Shown piece by piece: positions 17,605 to 26,547 of a DNA stretch of 64,000 nt (position 1 is its first letter; the number at the start of each line of letters is the position of its first letter). The position numbers and the translations under genes were made by a program. Below the pieces are notes generated by a model. That model made no database searches. It had not been told where the DNA came from and was given only the letters and a program-made list of their open reading frames with translations. The stretch is from Bog-473 sp963717455 (lineage in GTDB: Bacteria > Actinomycetota > Acidimicrobiia > Acidimicrobiales > RAAP-2): positions 2,108,001 through 2,172,000 of the forward strand of contig OY970336.1 of the NCBI GenBank assembly GCA_963717455.1, written 5' to 3'.

Positions 17605-18975
17605 TCACGATCGAGATGCAGGAGCAGGCACCAACGTGCCGGACCGAGGGTCATAGACAACGACGTTCGCCTTTCCTATGGCGTAGGGCTGATCGGGTCC
17701 GAACGAGACAGGTCCACCAGTACCGGGAAAAGTCACATTTCTGAGCTGATAGCCCGCCTTGGTGAAGCTCGCCACCGTGAGATTCTTCCCGGTGGCATCG
17801 GCGATCTTGGCAAAGATCGCCAGGTCCTGACAGGCGGCCTCCACCGCGGCATATGTCGTGTCCGAACCACTCGACGCAGCCTGAGGACTGTTCGGATTGA
17901 CGGGCGGGGCAATGGCATCTGACGGGTACGCCTTGCGAACGATGGCCGCGCACTTTTGCATCGCCGGATCCGTCCACGCCTGGTAGGCGGACGACACCGG
18001 GGTCGAAGCCATCACGTTGTCCAGGTAAGGATTCCCCCCTTTGGCTGATGCTACGTAGGACGCGAGTGCCGTCACGTTCGTGGCGATCCAGGGGGGCTTG
18101 TACGTGCTCTGGTTGTCCTGAAGCGCCCGTGGCCAGGTCGCCGCACCGGTACCACCGACCCCGACCACCTCATTCACACCGGCGTCGTGGAACCGAAGGG
18201 CAATGGTCTGAGCATCCTGGTCGACCGCCGCGGTATCCGTCGCCGTCACGCCGTCCTCGGCGGACAGTACGACGTCGACATGCAATTTCTTGAGGTCCGA
18301 CTGGACTACTTTCGCTTCGGATGTGTCATCGGGACCGTAGAAGAGGCCTACCTTTTTGCCCTTGAACGCCCCCCGCTTGTCGAACGCGGCCAGCTGCACA
18401 GGGTCATAGGCGGCGTCCGGCGGCGTGAGACTGAAGTCAGCAGCAGCGCTCGCCGGCAATGTGCCCGGTAACACTCCCCCTATGACCGGCGTGTCATGGG
18501 TCTGCTGATAGCAATCCGGATAGACCGGGAACAGGACGATGAAGACCTTGTCGTCTTCGGTGAGCTCCGAGCACGATGAACTGGTCGATGAAGCGACGGC
18601 CGGGTTCGCCAAAACGAAGTAAGGGATGACCTTTCGGCCGTCAACCCCTCCATGGGCGTTCATGTTGGCCGTCAGCGCACTGACGGCGTCTTGATAGTTG
18701 CCATCGTTGAGCGTGACGCCGACGGCTCGCAACGCAGCGAAATTGATGATCGATACGCCGACCCTGATGGTCGTCGAGGTCACGCCCTGGTCGGCGGGGC
18801 TCGACGCTCCGGCCTGTGTCGAACCTGAAACGAGCATGGCCCCCAGAATGACAACGACGCCCGCAATGGTCGCGAATATATTTCGAATCCGATTGGGTCG
18901 CTGCGTCAGCAGAAGTGGATCCGTTCGGTCACCGCCGCGAACGTGTACCACTACCTCGAGCGCTATGCACCCCAT
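17605..18975 (-). CDS. ABC transporter solute-binding protein (branched-chain amino acid type)
   Basis: About 456 residues. A hydrophobic signal/anchor (IFATIAGVVVILGAMLVSG, roughly residues 35-53) is followed by a periplasmic-binding-protein type 1 domain: VGVSIINFAALRAVG, GGVDGRKVIPYFV, KKVGLFYGPDD. Such Peripla_BP_6 proteins feed LivH/LivM permeases; in actinobacteria many serve aromatic or steroid catabolism. No permease or ATPase genes adjoin it, so it is an orphan here. The ATG at 18975 is used; the longer frame to 19215 is rejected because it would place the signal segment over 100 residues inside. Confidence 0.82.
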   Translation of the reverse strand: MGCIALEVVVHVRGGDRTDPLLLTQRPNRIRNIFATIAGVVVILGAMLVSGSTQAGASSPADQGVTSTTIRVGVSIINFAALRAVGVTLNDGNYQDAVSALTANMNAHGGVDGRKVIPYFVLANPAVASSTSSSCSELTEDDKVFIVLFPVYPDCYQQTHDTPVIGGVLPGTLPASAAADFSLTPPDAAYDPVQLAAFDKRGAFKGKKVGLFYGPDDTSEAKVVQSDLKKLHVDVVLSAEDGVTATDTAAVDQDAQTIALRFHDAGVNEVVGVGGTGAATWPRALQDNQSTYKPPWIATNVTALASYVASAKGGNPYLDNVMASTPVSSAYQAWTDPAMQKCAAIVRKAYPSDAIAPPVNPNSPQAASSGSDTTYAAVEAACQDLAIFAKIADATGKNLTVASFTKAGYQLRNVTFPGTGGPVSFGPDQPYAIGKANVVVYDPRSGTLVPAPASRS

Positions 18976-19325
18976 TATTGTGACGTCCCCTTCGCGGCTG
19001 GGAGGCTCACCACCGTGGACCTCCAACTGTCCACCGCAGAAGTCAATATAGTATACGATTCCGCGGTCTTGAGCAGGGATAATGGTTTCGGCATTGCACA
19101 GTGAACGTACCTGACTGCACTCTCCAGGTGGCGACACGGGTTCGGATCCTGTTGGGGGTGCTGAGTCAAGCTGCGTCTTGGGAATCCTTTGGGAATCAAA
19201 CGCCACATACTCCACGGATCGCGCGGAACGACGTGGAATCCGTCCCTGCTCGGAGCAGCTACAACGCGACAGGACTGATCCGCCTGGACGGCCTCAAGCA
19301 GATTCCTAATCAGGGCAAGTCCGGT

Positions 19326-20992
19326 CTACCCCTTCCCATGCACGACGCGGCCAAGGTGTTCAGCAGCCCGTTTGTCCGACGAAGCTCGGGACTTCGAATA
19401 GTGGCGTGTCAGCACCTGGGGCCCGTGTCCCTGCCGTTGGGCCACGACGCTGACGTTGAACCGAGCGTCGAGAAGTTCCGACGACGTGAACTTGCGGAGG
19501 GCGAGGATCGAACCGTCGAAGTCGAGCTGACCATGGCCCGCTGCCCTGCCCTCTTCCCGACGCTCGGCGGCCGCCACGGCGAGGTTCGCCCAGCGCTCGC
19601 TGCGCCCCAAGGCCGTCCCGATGTCGCGAAAGGACATGCCACCAGCGGGCCGCGGCCCGGATTTGCCCCGTGACCGTGGCGGGGGAGTGGATCGACGCAG
19701 CCGTAGGGCCTCGTCTTCGAGCGCCACGACGTCTGGATGCTTGTCCTCGATTCCGAGGTAGCCCTTCAGTACCCCGACTCGCTTGGTCAGGTAATCCGGC
19801 GGCATGGGCGTCGAGCAGTCCGCCGCCAGGCTGAAGACGAATGGATCTGCAGCGAGCTCGAGGCCGGCGGCAGCAGCCCGCTCGTCCATCTCATCGCAGT
19901 GTCGTTTCAGCATGGCCGTCGTCTCAGCGTCAATATGGAACGTCCTGCTCCGACGGGTCTTGGTCCCCTTGACCTTGCCCGACGACGAAATGGCCGACGT
20001 AATCGTGATCTGGCTCTTCCTCCAGGCCACGGCCGAGCGGGTGATGCCGACGAGCTCACCCCGCCGGATCCCCGTCACCGCTCCCAGCACCAGGAGCGGA
20101 GCGATATCTGGGGTCACCTCGACCGCGGTCGATAGGAGCAGAGATAGTTCCTCGATCTCGGGAGGGGTCCGCTCCTTCGAGCGGTACGTGCTCGTCGGCA
20201 GTTGGAACTCGGCCATGGGGTTCCTGGTCGTCATGCCCCGTCGCTTGGCCCAACGAAGGAACGGGGCGTACAGTTTCTTGGCCTGATTCAGGCGAGAGGT
20301 GCTCAGGCCGGCTCGGGCATCGCACCGAACAGCCGGTCCATGGTGGCGCTTTCGATCCGTTTGACCGGCTGGGCGCCGATGGTGGGGGAGAACCATCGCT
20401 GGTGGAGGTAGCGGTAGTCGGCAATGGTCTTCTCGGCCCGACCCTTCTCAGCTGCCAGGTACTCGTCGAGAAATCGAGCCACTGCCTCGTCCACCGTGAT
20501 GTCCCGGAGATCCTGGGTCTTGGGGAGCTGTGAATCGGTCATCTCGTCCACAAACTCCGCCAGGAGAGCAGCCGCGGCCGCCTTGCTCTTGGCGGGGACG
20601 GTGCGGGTGAACGATCGCGGCCGACCGTTCTCCCACCGGCTAAGGCTCACGCGGAGCTCCCACATCCCGGGCCGAACGACGCGCATTGAGCCGCCTCCCT
20701 TGCGCGCTCTTGCTTGGCTGCGCGGCTTTGCTTCTGGCGCGCCTTCTACGCGGAGGTGGTCGACGCGCACACAGGCCGGATTCGTCGCGCACGTGAGCAC
20801 TCGCTGCGTCGGTGCCAGCGCGCCGTGCGCCAACTCCCAGGCCACACGATGAGCCGTCACTCCGACGTTGTCGACTTTCATCCGACCCGTTCCACGTTCG
20901 GGATTCACACTGCAGAGCCATAGGTGGTGCTCGCCTGTGCGGTCAACCAGACGCTCGAAACGCGTCGGCAGGTCTTCGACCTTTCGGCCCAT
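19326..20992 (-). pseudogene. int: Tyrosine site-specific integrase with HNH-like N-terminus, split by a frameshift
   Basis: Two adjoining frames make one integrase. The N-terminal part (20992 to about 20310) has an HNH-like segment (AHRVAWELAHGAL, NPACVRVDHLRV), then the arm/core-binding region ending FLDEYLAAEKGRAEKTIADY. The catalytic part (to 19326) has TGIRRGELVG with Arg I, ILALRKFTSSEL with Arg II (His box residue is Leu), QRQGHGPQVL, and RHYSKS with the nucleophilic Tyr. The frames join at GATGCCCGAGCCGGCCTGAG, where one extra G would restore MPEAGLSTS. Between Arg I and the His box sits an inserted HTH-like segment (FRDIGTALGRSERWANLAV) also known in related actinobacterial integrases. 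It lies 113 bases from the tRNA-Lys fragment, as expected for an integrative element. Confidence 0.82.
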
Positions 20993-21012
20993 GCATTTAA
21001 GGGTATCGGTTG

Positions 21013-21068
21013 AGTGTATCGAAAGGTGTATCTGGGGTGAATCAGCGCCCCTGTCGTATCGATACACT
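21013..21068. repeat. Inverted repeat between integrase and att site
   Basis: AGTGTATCGA at 21013-21022 and TCGATACACT at 21059-21068 are perfect 10-base inverted copies 36 bases apart. The right arm overlaps the palindrome GTATCGATAC. Their position beside the integrase start and att core suits integrase arm-type sites or an excisionase/regulator site. This is inferred from position only. Confidence 0.45.
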
Positions 21069-21104
21069 TAATCGATCACTCGTACCACTCTGACCTGGAT
21101 GTTC

Positions 21105-21167
21105 TGGTGCGCCCCTCGGGATTTGAACCCGAAACCTGCGGATTAAGAGTCCGAGGCAGGGGAGTCC
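21105..21167 (-). other. 3' half of tRNA-Lys(CUU) within an att site
   Basis: Read on the minus strand, this is an anticodon loop CTCTTAA (anticodon CUU), a variable loop AGGTT, a T arm (TCGGG, TTCAAAT, CCCGA), the acceptor strand GGGGCGC, A and an encoded CCA at 21105-21107. The matching 5' strand GCGCCCC and a D arm are absent; instead CTCCCCTGCC precedes. It is therefore not a functional tRNA but an attachment-site copy. The segment 21135-21167 has a related copy at 31641-31673 (29 of 33 bases). The integrase gene begins directly downstream of the CCA end, the arrangement of an attP site. Confidence 0.75.
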
Positions 21168-21361
21168 GTGGAGTCAGCCCAAGTCTGTGACCTGCGAGTA
21201 TATCTGGTGTCGATCCAGGGATTCGGTTGATTTCCACCCAGTACCACCCAAATAGTGGGTTGGATAGTGGGGGAGGTTCTCCGTGGCAGGCCCGGGGGTT
21301 GTGACGGATCCGGTCCCACTCCGCCGGTCCAGTCTGATCTGTTATCTGGTATCATAACACC

Positions 21362-21982
21362 GTGGATGGAAAAGCCGAAGCAAGCGCAATCCTTCGTCAG
21401 TTGCGTCGAGACAGTGGCCTGACTCAGCGCGAGTTGGCCGCGAAGGCTGGTGTCCCCCAATCGACCATCGCCGAAGTCGAAGTTGGACAAAGAGAGCCAT
21501 CACTCACTCTCCTGAGCCGGATCGCCGAGTCCGCCGGCCATTCGATCGCCGTACGGCTGGCTCCTTTGCCGCGGCACAGTGCGGTGGCCACCGCCAACAC
21601 GATCAAGGATCGGCTGTATGGAGATTCGGGTGAGGGCCTCTCACTCGATGTTCGTGAGGATGGTGCGCTTCGCGCTGTCATCGATCTGAAAGACGCCCTC
21701 CGGCGATCCAGCCATGAGGAATTCGATGCCCTTACCAGCCAGGCTCCGAGCCTCGTCGGGGACACGCGTTGGGATGCTTTCCTCGCTGCGATAGTTGAAG
21801 ATGAGGCTGCGCGGAAGGCGATTTCTCCACCTCGCTGGACTAATGACTCGAACAGGTTCAATCGACCCTTCTGGTATCTCTCCAAGAACCCGAGATTCCA
21901 TACGTGGGAGATCGCCAACTCGCCTGGAGCGCTCATCCGTCACGGCGTGTTTGCTGCGGAAGATGAACTTGAAAGTGTCTGA
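21362..21982 (+). CDS. XRE-family helix-turn-helix protein (antitoxin-like)
   Basis: A 206-residue protein. The N-terminal Cro/CI helix-turn-helix (LTQRELAAKAGVPQSTIAEV) is followed by a region with no recognised domain (WYLSKNPRFHTWEIANSPG). GTG start at 21362. The last 20 bases overlap the start of a nucleotidyltransferase-like gene. The pair looks like a two-gene toxin-antitoxin or abortive-infection module with a DNA-binding antitoxin, the kind of cargo often found next to integrase sites. Activity has not been shown here. Confidence 0.72.
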   Translation: MDGKAEASAILRQLRRDSGLTQRELAAKAGVPQSTIAEVEVGQREPSLTLLSRIAESAGHSIAVRLAPLPRHSAVATANTIKDRLYGDSGEGLSLDVREDGALRAVIDLKDALRRSSHEEFDALTSQAPSLVGDTRWDAFLAAIVEDEAARKAISPPRWTNDSNRFNRPFWYLSKNPRFHTWEIANSPGALIRHGVFAAEDELESV

Positions 21983-22511
21983 TCTCCACCGGGACGAAAT
22001 GGAGTCGGCACTCGCCGAACTGGCAAACCAACTCAACGCTCTCAACGTCAAGGCCAAGATCTGCCTGGTTGGCGGAGCGGTCATGGTGCTTGCCTTCGAT
22101 GCTCGTTTCAGCACGGGAGACATTGATGGATCGATGCATCCCACAGATGACGTTCTCGCCGTCGCCGCTGAAATCGGTGAACGACGAGGTCTCGGTGCAG
22201 AATGGCTCAACAACTCGGCTCAACAGTTCATACCGATATTCAAGGAGCCCAACTGGCGACCGATTCTCAAGTCGGGGAACGTTGAGATCGTCGCCGCCGA
22301 TGAGCGATCGATGATGGCCATGAAAATGCGTGCCGGCCGTGGGTCGCGGGACCGCCTCGACATCAACTTCCTCGTCAAAAGATGTGGCATCACCAGCGTT
22401 GCCGAGGCATTGCAGCTGTATGAGGAGTTCTTTCCCGAAGACCCGCTTCCAGATCGAACTCTTCCGCTGCTCGACGAAGCCATCGCGGCGCTTGGTCCCC
22501 AGTGCCCGTGA
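21963..22511 (+). CDS. DUF6036-like nucleotidyltransferase (toxin-like)
   Basis: A 182-residue protein. CLVGGAVMVLAFDARFSTGD with the following Ile-Asp resembles the GG...DxD metal-binding signature of minimal nucleotidyltransferases of the AbiEii/DUF6036 kind; RDRLDINFLVKRCGI is a typical later segment. The ATG at 21963 lies inside the preceding XRE gene in another frame, so translation is coupled. It probably modifies tRNA or protein when free of its partner, but this is inferred from related toxin families. Confidence 0.7.
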   Translation: MNLKVSDLHRDEMESALAELANQLNALNVKAKICLVGGAVMVLAFDARFSTGDIDGSMHPTDDVLAVAAEIGERRGLGAEWLNNSAQQFIPIFKEPNWRPILKSGNVEIVAADERSMMAMKMRAGRGSRDRLDINFLVKRCGITSVAEALQLYEEFFPEDPLPDRTLPLLDEAIAALGPQCP

Positions 22512-22747
22512 CTTCGTCGGCAGTCGAGGCTCGGCCTATGGGGCATAAGCCCTAGAGCGCGCCTGAAACCCACCAACCCTTCTGTGCCGAAGCGGGTCTA
22601 CTCCAGAACGAGCCCCACGTTGTAGGGCTGTATGGCGGTCTCGCGGCGATGGTACACGTCGAAAGCGAGAGCCCGTCCCCCGAGGTCGTGGCCATCGCCT
22701 TGTTTCGTCATCCCATTGGGCCATCGCCTTCGCATTCGTGTGCTTGC

Positions 22748-25700
22748 TCACAGCTCGACGCCTCTTCCCGCGTCAACGTGCGCTTGTATCTCAGCGCTAC
22801 CAATGGTTCGAGATTGGTTGCTCTCGACACGACTGAGAGCGGTGGCACGGTCGGCCGCGGCCAGTGCCCGCTGGCGTTGACTCGTCTGTTCGATACTGAT
22901 CGTGTTGCCCAGCTTGCCAACTGGGTTCTGTCCGCTGAGGTGCCAGCGGTCCCGGTAGGCGGCGATGGTCGAGACTTCCCTTATCCAGCGTTCGCGCCGG
23001 GCCGGGGAAGCTGGCGGGGTCCCGAGACGTTGTATCCAACTCTCGCCGGACTCCACTGCTTGGTCGGCCAGTGAACGGGCTCGCCCTTCCATGGCCTGGT
23101 CACGCTCGATTAGCGCGTGCGCTAGCTCGGGGTCGCTCACGCGCTGGATCCGGGGGATGAGGCCGGCGATCAGGTTGTCGGCTTGCCGGTTCCGACCACC
23201 GGCCGCCTGGGTCCAGCGATCCACCCGGCCGTGCAGTACAGCGGCAACGTCGACAGCATCGGCCAAGGATCGGCCGGCTACCAGGCGAGGAAGAGCGGCC
23301 TCTATGTCGAGGCCACGGGCTTCGGCGTCGCGGAAGGCGGCCTGAAGCGGGCCGTATGCTGCGCTGGCCCGAACTGTCTCGAGTTCTGCGCCACTCAGTC
23401 CTGATCGGGCGAGGAGGCTATCCCAGCGTTCTTGCTGGGCCATCGTGGCCAACGTCAGGTATTCGGCGGACAGCCTTTCCATACCCTCGGCCTCCGCCGA
23501 TTGGCGCTGGATCATGTCGTGGGCGGCCACGTCGGCCCCCTGGTTGCGCAAGACCCCGACCAGAACCTCCTTGACAGTTATCGGTTCGAATGCTTGGTCG
23601 TGGGAGGTCTGTGGGTCAGGGTCGTAGTGGGTGTCGACGTACAGGCAGTTGGATGCCCGACCTCTCGTGGCCATGACGTAGAGCACTTCGCGGGTGGTCG
23701 TCGTTGAGACCAGAGCGTGGGCGGTGTCGACCGTGCGGCCTTGCGCCCGATGCGCGCTCGATGCGTAGGCCAGCTCGAGATGTTCGGAGACGTAGGCGGC
23801 CGGGAGGACTACCACGCCGCCACCGTTCGCCCGTTGCACCGTCATCGTCCCATCGTGATGCGTCGCTGTGACAACCCATCGATCACCGTTGCGGACCCAG
23901 TGTTGTCCCGTGGAAAGGCGTCGGTCGTTCTGGCGACTGATCACCAGGTCGCCAACCCCCGCTGTTCCTCCCCCCGCCACCGCCAACCCGTGCTCACTCA
24001 CCGCACGGGCGGCGACTCGGTCGGCCCGGGCCCGGTCGTTGAGTTCGCTCACGGTATGGAGGTCGCCCGCAAGCATCAGGCTCGTCTGACCGGACTCGGT
24101 ATCGTCCTTCCAGGCCAAGTACAGGGCGTCGAGCATCTGGTCTCGGTCGCCATCGGTGATTCGCTCGTTGGCCTGGTAGGCATCAATGGCGTTGGGTGAA
24201 CCCTTCCGTAGCTCGGCGCTGGCCCTCTTCTCCCAGGCGTGTTGGAAGCGGCGCACGTCGGTCAGTTCGGGGGCGAGGCCGTCACGATCGCGCACCAGGG
24301 CGGCGAACATCCCTCCGGCCTCGACGGCGCTGAGCTGACCCTGGTCGCCGAGCAAGACAACCTTTGCCCCGGTTCTCGCGGCGGCGCCCACGAGCTCGTC
24401 CAAGGCGAAGGTCCCGGCGAGGGATGCCTCGTCGACGATCACCAACTGGTCCGCTCGAAGGCGCCAACGGGCTATCTCTACCTCGGCGGCGTTGATGCGC
24501 TGGCGCAGCGGGGCTCGCGCACCCGAGACGTTGGGAAGGGATCTGAGCGCGGTACGCAATTCTCTGATCTTGCCCAACCGCTCGGCTTCGCGGCGGTGCT
24601 CGAAGAGCCACTTGGCGGTGTTCTCGGTGTCGATTCCGAGCTCGCCCGCCAGCACCTCGGCCGCAGCGGCGGAGGGCGCCAGGCCGAGCACCGATCCCAC
24701 GCCGTGCTCGGACTCCCACGCTGCTCGCAGACCGGCCATCGTGGTGGACTTGCCCGTTCCCGCCGGCCCGATCAAAACGTCGAGTCGCCGTCCCGACGTG
24801 GCGATCTGCTCGATTGCCCGCACCTGGTCAGCGGAGAGGGCGTGGACATGGCGCGGCAGGTTGGCCTCGGTGACGACGGCCACCGTGCCGATGTTGACCG
24901 CCGACGCGCCTATCTGGCGTCCGGCGTCGAGCAGGCGTGCTTCGGCCTCCAAGAGGGTGGTCGTGGTGTAGACCTCGTGGCCCTTGGCCCGCAACCGGCT
25001 CGTCCCGTCGGCCCGCCGCAACCGTTCAGGTGTGGAGTGCAGTTCGGGGGCCGAGATGAGCAGGGATTGTCGGAGTGCCAGGTCGGTAGTGCGTTCGGCC
25101 ACGAGGATCCGCTCTGCGGGCGACGCGAAGCGGACCCCGTGGAGCTGGCGATGAGCTTCGGCCAAAACATTGGCCCGACTGAACGTGGCCCGACGATCGG
25201 CCACCTGTTCCACGGCCACACCGGCTGCGTCGGACAGGATCCCCTCAGCCAAGTCACCGGCGCCCAGAAGCGGAAGGTCGTTGCGCTCGGCGAGTCCAGC
25301 GACCCACGAGATCGGCTCGTCGCCGATGTAGGGCTCGGCCCGTTGGCGCCAGTCCCCAGTCATCTCGGCCAGGCTGTGGTGCTCCTTGGCCGGGCGGGTC
25401 TCGAGGGTGGCCCGGCGTCGCAGCTCGAGCACCTGCGCCGTCGTTGGCTGACGGCCGTAGGCGGCGACGAACTGGCCGATCAAGACTGTCTTGCGCACGT
25501 CAATGACGGCCGAGCGCTGGGAGAATTCGGCCATCAGAGCCTCGGGCACACCGGTCACTTCGAAGCGGAGCTGCTCGGAGTGCCGGCGGGCCCGGCCGTC
25601 CCAGCCCCAGCCCAACTCCGTCGTCAACAGGTCACTGAGCACGCCCTGGTGCAGCTCGGAGAGCGCCACGACGGACTTGAACAAGCCCCGCGAGTCGAGC

Positions 25701-26428
25701 GTCCGCCACGTGCCATCGGAGACCGACCGGGCGCGGTTGCCCACCACCACGTGGTCGTGGAGCTGCGGATCCCCGGCCCTCGAGTCCCAGTGGGTGAAGG
25801 CCGCGGCCACGACTCCTTCAACGTCTTCTTGGATCACGCCGTTGGTGCCTGAACGCGAGTGGAACACCTCGCGCTCGGCGTAGGTGAGCACGACCTCGAT
25901 GGCGCTCCGATGGCAGGCGTAGATCCGGGCCTTGGTCTCCCGGTCGGCCAACGCCCAGGCGACAGAGACCGACTTCGATGGCGAGAAGGTCAGGTCGAAG
26001 CCCGCTACGGGAGTGCGGAACGTTCCTCCCTTCGCCCGTTCCTCGGCCTCGATGCGGGCCTTCTCTTCGGCCCGTTCGCTGCCGCTGTGGGTGGCCGGGA
26101 TGGCCGCGACCCGCTCCGCCACCCGCTTGGCCAGGGAGAGGTGCGTGCGGTTGGGTTGGCGGCCGAGCGCCTTACCGGTGACCGGGTCGGCGCACATCCC
26201 GAGCAGATTGAACAGGTGCTGTTCGGTCACCGCCGAACCCGGCTCGATCCCGCGGCCGTCGTCAAGGCTGCCCAGGCCGGCACCCAAGAATACGCCGGGC
26301 GGGGTCCCGGACTCGGCGTAGTAGCGGGTCAGGTTGGAGGAGTGACCTGGCGCGCCGTCTCCCACTGCGACGGACTCCATCAGGTAGCGATAGCCCGACC
26401 CCAGCGTCATCCGGCGTAGCGAGATCAC
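22748..26428 (-). CDS. MobF conjugative relaxase/helicase (TrwC/TraA type), full length
   Basis: A 1226-residue protein. The N-terminal relaxase domain shows a tyrosine pair (NLTRYYAESG) and the three-His metal site (FTHWDSRAGDPQLHDHVVVG, residues about 210-230). The C-terminal half is a RecD-like helicase with Walker A (IGPAGTGKSTT), Walker B (LVIVDEASLAG) and YASSAHRAQGRTVD. It nicks oriT, stays covalently bound to the 5' end and unwinds the transferred strand. The ATG at 26428 begins MISLRRMTLGSGYRY, a typical start for this family. Upstream genes on the same strand are the recombinase trio. Confidence 0.93.
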   Translation of the reverse strand: MISLRRMTLGSGYRYLMESVAVGDGAPGHSSNLTRYYAESGTPPGVFLGAGLGSLDDGRGIEPGSAVTEQHLFNLLGMCADPVTGKALGRQPNRTHLSLAKRVAERVAAIPATHSGSERAEEKARIEAEERAKGGTFRTPVAGFDLTFSPSKSVSVAWALADRETKARIYACHRSAIEVVLTYAEREVFHSRSGTNGVIQEDVEGVVAAAFTHWDSRAGDPQLHDHVVVGNRARSVSDGTWRTLDSRGLFKSVVALSELHQGVLSDLLTTELGWGWDGRARRHSEQLRFEVTGVPEALMAEFSQRSAVIDVRKTVLIGQFVAAYGRQPTTAQVLELRRRATLETRPAKEHHSLAEMTGDWRQRAEPYIGDEPISWVAGLAERNDLPLLGAGDLAEGILSDAAGVAVEQVADRRATFSRANVLAEAHRQLHGVRFASPAERILVAERTTDLALRQSLLISAPELHSTPERLRRADGTSRLRAKGHEVYTTTTLLEAEARLLDAGRQIGASAVNIGTVAVVTEANLPRHVHALSADQVRAIEQIATSGRRLDVLIGPAGTGKSTTMAGLRAAWESEHGVGSVLGLAPSAAAAEVLAGELGIDTENTAKWLFEHRREAERLGKIRELRTALRSLPNVSGARAPLRQRINAAEVEIARWRLRADQLVIVDEASLAGTFALDELVGAAARTGAKVVLLGDQGQLSAVEAGGMFAALVRDRDGLAPELTDVRRFQHAWEKRASAELRKGSPNAIDAYQANERITDGDRDQMLDALYLAWKDDTESGQTSLMLAGDLHTVSELNDRARADRVAARAVSEHGLAVAGGGTAGVGDLVISRQNDRRLSTGQHWVRNGDRWVVTATHHDGTMTVQRANGGGVVVLPAAYVSEHLELAYASSAHRAQGRTVDTAHALVSTTTTREVLYVMATRGRASNCLYVDTHYDPDPQTSHDQAFEPITVKEVLVGVLRNQGADVAAHDMIQRQSAEAEGMERLSAEYLTLATMAQQERWDSLLARSGLSGAELETVRASAAYGPLQAAFRDAEARGLDIEAALPRLVAGRSLADAVDVAAVLHGRVDRWTQAAGGRNRQADNLIAGLIPRIQRVSDPELAHALIERDQAMEGRARSLADQAVESGESWIQRLGTPPASPARRERWIREVSTIAAYRDRWHLSGQNPVGKLGNTISIEQTSQRQRALAAADRATALSRVESNQSRTIGSAEIQAHVDAGRGVEL

Positions 26429-26547
26429 GGCCTGCTCCCCTCGCCGGGACGGCCCTCGTCCCGCACCACTCAGAAGGGCGGACGACCATCATCGGCCCCC
26501 TCGGGCAAGCCCGACTGTTGGCGGACACGCGATATTCAGTGCAGGAA

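Noticed and set aside
19101..19673. A 190-codon plus-strand frame antisense to the integrase end
   Set aside because: No family resemblance and it covers the catalytic end of the integrase on the other strand.
21105..21190. A functional tRNA-Lys gene
   Set aside because: The 5' acceptor strand and D arm are missing; only the 3' half is present.
24239..25852. A 537-codon plus-strand frame opposite the relaxase
   Set aside because: It lies wholly antisense to the relaxase motifs and has no recognisable family.
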